From: Candidatus Omnitrophota bacterium
Lineage (GTDB): Bacteria > Omnitrophota > Gorgyraeia > Gygaellales > Profunditerraquicolaceae
Reading direction: 5' to 3'
NCBI GenBank assembly: GCA_028710685.1
Contig: JAQTTQ010000010.1
Location: forward strand, 1 to 35,857
Length of the DNA stretch: 35,857 bases
Shown: one piece after another, positions 32,779 through 35,857 of the stretch
Numbering within the stretch: the stretch's first letter is position 1
Layout: each line of letters opens with the position of its first letter
The notes under the pieces: generated by a model
The model's input: only the letters and a program-made list of their open reading frames with translations
What the model was told of the DNA's origin: nothing
Databases searched by the model: none
Program-made: the position numbers and the translations under genes

Positions 32779-34757
32779 TGAAGAAAAAGAGTTTAGTGGT
32801 TGTAGAGTCGCCGACAAAGGCCAAGACTATCGGAAAGATACTGGGGGATAATTTTACTATAGTATCTTCCATGGGGCATATTATTGATTTGCCTTTAAAG
32901 AAATTGGGCGTTGATATTGAAAATGGGTTTGAGGCTGAATACGTAACTATACCTGGCAGGCAGAAGGTTTTAGCTGCGCTTAAGAAAGAGGCCAAGGGAA
33001 AAGAAGCTATCTATATTGCTACCGACCCTGACCGTGAGGGCGAGGCTATCGGCTGGCAGTTAAAGCAAAGAGTTTTTAAGAAGGGGGACAATGTCCTAAG
33101 GGTTACTTTCTACGAAATAACCCCGGCAGCGGTAAAAGAGGCGTTTACCCATGCGCGTGACTTTGATATTAATATGATTGAGGCTCAGGTTGGAAGACGG
33201 ATTTTAGACAGGGTAGTAGGTTATTTTCTAAGCCCTTTGCTTTGGAAAAAGATCGCCCGGGGATTAAGTGCGGGGAGGGTGCAGTCGGTAGCCTTAAGAT
33301 TGATTATTGAAAGGGAGAGGGAGATTCAGAAATTTATTTCTAAAGAATACTGGGAAGTTGAGGCGGAGCTTTTAAAAGGGGAAAGCAAATTCTCGGCCAA
33401 GCTTGATAAAAAGAATAATGTAAAGGTTGAAATAAATAATAATATAGAAGCAGAGAATATTTGTAACGACCTAAAAGATGAGGAGTTTAAGGTATCCGAG
33501 GTTAAGGTTTCGCAGAAGAAGCGCTACCCCAGTCCTCCTTTTATTACCAGCACTATGCAGCAGGAGGCTTTTAATAAATTAAGATTTAGCGCCAATAAGA
33601 CTATGTCTGTGGCGCAAGGGCTCTATGAAGGCATTGATATAGGGCAGGATAATCCGGTTGGCTTAATTACCTATATGCGTACAGATTCCCCGCGTGTAGC
33701 CCCGGAGGCAATTTCCGAGGTGCGTGATTATATAGCGATGAATTTTGGTAAGGAGCATCTTCCTGAGAAGCCAAATTACTATAAGGTAAAGAAATCAGCG
33801 CAGGAAGCGCATGAGGCGATAAGGCCTACCTTTATATCGCGTCACCCCGAAAGCCTTAAAGATTTCTTAACCCCTGATCAGATTAAGTTATATACGCTTA
33901 TTTATAATCGTTTTGTGGCCAGCCAGATGAAACCGGCAATTTATAAGGTTACATCCTTAAGTATAGAGGCAGGGGAGTATCAATTCAGTGCTTCTGGGAG
34001 CACGCTTTCTTTTGCCGGATTTACAGCCGCGTATAATGATAATACTGAGGATGATGAGCAGGATAAGGATAAGCCCGTGAAGAATGCGGTCCCTCTTTTG
34101 TCTAAGGGCGATATTCTAGAGCTCTTAAAACTCTTGCCTTCGCAGCATTTTACCAAGCCTTTGGGAAGGTATTCCGACAGCTCATTAATAAAGGCGCTGG
34201 AAGAAGACGGTATCGGCAGGCCGTCTACTTATGCCCCGATAATTTATACCTTGATCATGCGTGATTATGTGCGCAGGGTTAAGGGTTACTTTAACCCTAC
34301 GGAATTAGGTTTTAAGGTCTGCGATTTACTGGTTGAGTATTTCCCGAAAATCCTGGATATCGGATTTACCGCGCTTATGGAAGAGGAGTTGGATGAAGTT
34401 GAGGAGGGTAGGCTTGACAAGCTTAAGGTCTTGCAAGCTTTTTATGAGCCGTTTAAGGCCAGCCTTGATTTTGCGCAGGCAAATGTAAAAAAGGAGATTA
34501 TTACTACTGACCAGTTTTGTGATAAGTGCGGTAAGCCCTTAATCGTCAAATGGGGCAGGCGCGGAAAGTTTTTAAGTTGTTCGGATTTCCCTACCTGCAA
34601 GAATTCTAAATCTATAACCTCCGGAGTTAAGTGCCCTCAAGAGGGCTGCGGCGGAGAGTTAATTGAGCGCCGCTCAAAGCGGGGTTTTTTCTACGGCTGT
34701 TCAAATTTTCCCAAATGCAGGTTTGTTTCCCGTACTTTACCGCAGGATAAAGAATAA
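32778..34757 (+). CDS. topA: DNA topoisomerase I
   Basis: A 659-residue type IA topoisomerase that relaxes negative supercoils. The TOPRIM domain has VVVESPTKAKTIGKIL near the start and ATDPDREGEAIGWQL. The active-site Tyr299 lies in LITYMRTDSPRV. EDGIGRPSTYAPII is also present. Two C-terminal zinc-ribbon repeats are visible: CDKCGKPLIVKWGRRGKF with C..FPTC, and CPQEGCGGELIERR with C..FPKC. Slightly shorter than the enterobacterial enzyme (fewer zinc repeats). It starts one base inside dprA's stop (TAATG). Confidence 0.97.
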   Translation: MKKKSLVVVESPTKAKTIGKILGDNFTIVSSMGHIIDLPLKKLGVDIENGFEAEYVTIPGRQKVLAALKKEAKGKEAIYIATDPDREGEAIGWQLKQRVFKKGDNVLRVTFYEITPAAVKEAFTHARDFDINMIEAQVGRRILDRVVGYFLSPLLWKKIARGLSAGRVQSVALRLIIEREREIQKFISKEYWEVEAELLKGESKFSAKLDKKNNVKVEINNNIEAENICNDLKDEEFKVSEVKVSQKKRYPSPPFITSTMQQEAFNKLRFSANKTMSVAQGLYEGIDIGQDNPVGLITYMRTDSPRVAPEAISEVRDYIAMNFGKEHLPEKPNYYKVKKSAQEAHEAIRPTFISRHPESLKDFLTPDQIKLYTLIYNRFVASQMKPAIYKVTSLSIEAGEYQFSASGSTLSFAGFTAAYNDNTEDDEQDKDKPVKNAVPLLSKGDILELLKLLPSQHFTKPLGRYSDSSLIKALEEDGIGRPSTYAPIIYTLIMRDYVRRVKGYFNPTELGFKVCDLLVEYFPKILDIGFTALMEEELDEVEEGRLDKLKVLQAFYEPFKASLDFAQANVKKEIITTDQFCDKCGKPLIVKWGRRGKFLSCSDFPTCKNSKSITSGVKCPQEGCGGELIERRSKRGFFYGCSNFPKCRFVSRTLPQDKE

Positions 34758-34774
34758 GTCAGGTTTTATTACGT

Positions 34775-35644
34775 ATGGATAAATATATCGAGAAATTCAT
34801 CCGTTATCTGGAGATTGAAAAGAATTATTCGCCGCACACTATATTAAATTATAAGTTAGATCTTAGTGATTTTAAGAAGTTTTGCGGAGAGGTTGAGCTA
34901 GAAAAAATAGATTACCTGTATTTAAGGAAGTATCTTGCGGTTTTGAAAGAAAAAAACTTAGGGAATAGGAGCGTAGGGCGGCATCTCTCTACCCTGCGCA
35001 GCTTCTTCAGGTTTTTAACCCGCGAAAATTACCTTAAAACCAATCCTATCCTTATGCTCTCAAGCCCTAAATTGGATAAGCACCTGCCGCTTTTTATGAC
35101 CGAGGCAGAGGTAGCAAAACTTATAGAATCAGCATTTGCTAAAGATGATAAAGATGAAAGGGTGCTGCGTGATCGGGCAATCCTGGAAACTTTTTATTCA
35201 AGCGGGCTGCGTATCTCTGAACTGGTAGCTATGGACTCAAGTAATGTGGATTTTATAAGCGGCATAATCAAGGTTATGGGAAAAGGAAAAAAGGAGAGGA
35301 TTGTCCCTTTGGGCGATATTGCTATAAGGGCGTTAAGGAGATATCTTGAAGGAAGAAAGAGAAAAAGCGATATTATTTTCTTGAATAAAAACGGCAAGCG
35401 GATTACTACCCGCGGGGTCAGGGATATCGTATGCAAGTATTTAAAGGTAGCCGGAATGAACAGGGGGATTTCTCCCCATACCCTAAGGCATTCTTTTGCT
35501 ACCCACCTGTTAAATCGGGGGGCAGATTTACGGACGGTGCAGGAATTGTTGGGTCATGCCAACCTTTCTACTACGCAGATTTATACTCATCTAACTACGG
35601 ATAAATTAAAGAGTGTTTATAATAAGGCGCATCCGCACGCGTAG
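34775..35644 (+). CDS. xerC: Tyrosine recombinase XerC/XerD
   Basis: A 289-residue site-specific recombinase. The N-terminal core-binding domain is complete (about 1-95). All catalytic residues are present: Arg146 (SSGLRISEL), Lys170 (MGKGKKERIVP), His235/Arg238 (SPHTLRHSFATH), His261 (LLGHANLSTTQIYTH) and the nucleophile Tyr270. Length is exactly that of chromosomal Xer proteins that resolve dimers at dif. I use xerC because of the topA neighbour, as in the Bacillus topA-codV region. A mobile-element integrase is less likely, since no other phage gene is nearby. Confidence 0.93.
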   Translation: MDKYIEKFIRYLEIEKNYSPHTILNYKLDLSDFKKFCGEVELEKIDYLYLRKYLAVLKEKNLGNRSVGRHLSTLRSFFRFLTRENYLKTNPILMLSSPKLDKHLPLFMTEAEVAKLIESAFAKDDKDERVLRDRAILETFYSSGLRISELVAMDSSNVDFISGIIKVMGKGKKERIVPLGDIAIRALRRYLEGRKRKSDIIFLNKNGKRITTRGVRDIVCKYLKVAGMNRGISPHTLRHSFATHLLNRGADLRTVQELLGHANLSTTQIYTHLTTDKLKSVYNKAHPHA

Positions 35645-35650
35645 AAAAGC

Positions 35651-35678
35651 AGTATGCAGTATATAGTATGTAGTATAT
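35651..35678. repeat. Four degenerate 7-bp tandem repeats
   Basis: AGTATGC, AGTATAT, AGTATGT and AGTATAT follow each other in the 49-nt gap between xerC and waaA. The unit is AGTATRY-like. It is too short and regular to be a CRISPR or a dif site. It could be a slippage-prone microsatellite. Confidence 0.7.
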
Positions 35679-35693
35679 AGGTAGAAAATAAAA

Positions 35694-35857
35694 ATGTGTA
35701 TTGTTTATGATCTAATATTTATTTTGTTTATGCTCGTAAGCCTCCCGGCCTATTTATTTAAGGGTAAGTTTCACCGCGGGTTTATGAGAAGGTTTGGGGT
35801 TATACCCAAGGGTGTAGATTTTTCCCGCCCTATCTGGATTCACGCGGTAAGCGTAGG
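35694..35857 (+). CDS. waaA: Kdo transferase (WaaA/KdtA), cut off by the window edge
   Basis: Only the first 54 codons are present. The frame starts with an N-terminal membrane segment (MCIVYDLIFILFMLVSLPAY), then RRFGV, a short linker and RPIWIHAVSVG, the classic start of the first Rossmann domain of 3-deoxy-D-manno-octulosonic acid transferase. The enzyme adds Kdo to lipid A precursors at the inner membrane. Its presence implies an LPS outer membrane. No strong ribosome site is seen (the leader is AGAAAATAAAA). Gene continues beyond the window. Confidence 0.88.
   Translation, partial: MCIVYDLIFILFMLVSLPAYLFKGKFHRGFMRRFGVIPKGVDFSRPIWIHAVSV

Noticed and set aside
34775-35644. xer gene as a phage or island integrase
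   Set aside because: Length, catalytic residues and topA/dprA neighbours fit a chromosomal Xer; the adjoining tRNA is 35 kb away and no other mobile gene is present.
35645-35693. dif site or CRISPR repeat next to xerC
   Set aside because: No dif-like pair of inverted 11-bp arms is present, and the 7-bp units have no spacers; this is a simple tandem repeat.

Overview
The window reads as chromosome from a Gram-negative-type bacterium of an uncultured, deep-branching lineage. My best guess is Candidatus Omnitrophota or a near relative, inferred from gene style only. An outer membrane with LPS is implied by a truncated Kdo transferase (waaA) at the right edge, an AsmA-like protein and a probable outer-membrane barrel. 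Several genes look more Firmicutes-like (a four-Cys Fe-S type PurF, the ywlC-ywlE-rpiB-glyA order, spoVG, and dprA-topA-xerC order). Gene density is very high, with many 4-nt stop/start overlaps. No insertion sequence, prophage or CRISPR array was seen.

Layout. 1-240: an initiator tRNA-fMet followed by three hairpins, the last a clear intrinsic terminator. 299-3172: a DoxX-type membrane protein, then a GH94 glycoside phosphorylase behind a structured-looking leader. 3151-14000: from a near-consensus promoter, a purine operon in the order purB, PurS-PurL fusion, LOG-family gene, purQ, purF, purM, SPFH/band-7 gene, purD, purE. 13997-18124: a TsaC/Sua5-phosphatase fusion, rpiB, glyA, dCMP deaminase, nrdR and a DUF151 bifunctional-nuclease gene, a block of nucleotide, one-carbon and translation support. 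18171-27224: CCA-adding enzyme, AsmA-like protein, barrel, endonuclease III, TrpB2, a secreted retropepsin-like protease, YjbQ and a macro-Nudix fusion. 27221-29125, minus strand: a Ski2-like helicase, tail to tail with the macro-Nudix gene. 29189-31693: secreted SNase-like nuclease, aroC, spoVG, aroK. 31690-35857: dprA, topA, xerC and the start of waaA.

How the genes fit together. The operon supplies most of the IMP pathway (PurF, D, L/Q, M, E, B); purC, purN, purH and purK are not in the window. GlyA feeds it with glycine and one-carbon units. NrdR and dCMP deaminase balance deoxynucleotides. The CCA enzyme is needed because the tRNA gene here does not encode CCA.

Most notable points: (1) a PurF that keeps its Fe-S cysteines and PRPP loop but lacks the glutaminase nucleophile and the glutamine-binding Arg motif; (2) a spoVG Shine-Dalgarno with 11-nt complementarity to the canonical 16S tail, sealed in an 8-bp hairpin; (3) macro-Nudix and TsaC-phosphatase fusions; (4) an initiator tRNA with only two of the three conserved G-C pairs. 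I found no convincing wholly new multi-gene system; the window is mostly core metabolism with unusual architectural details.
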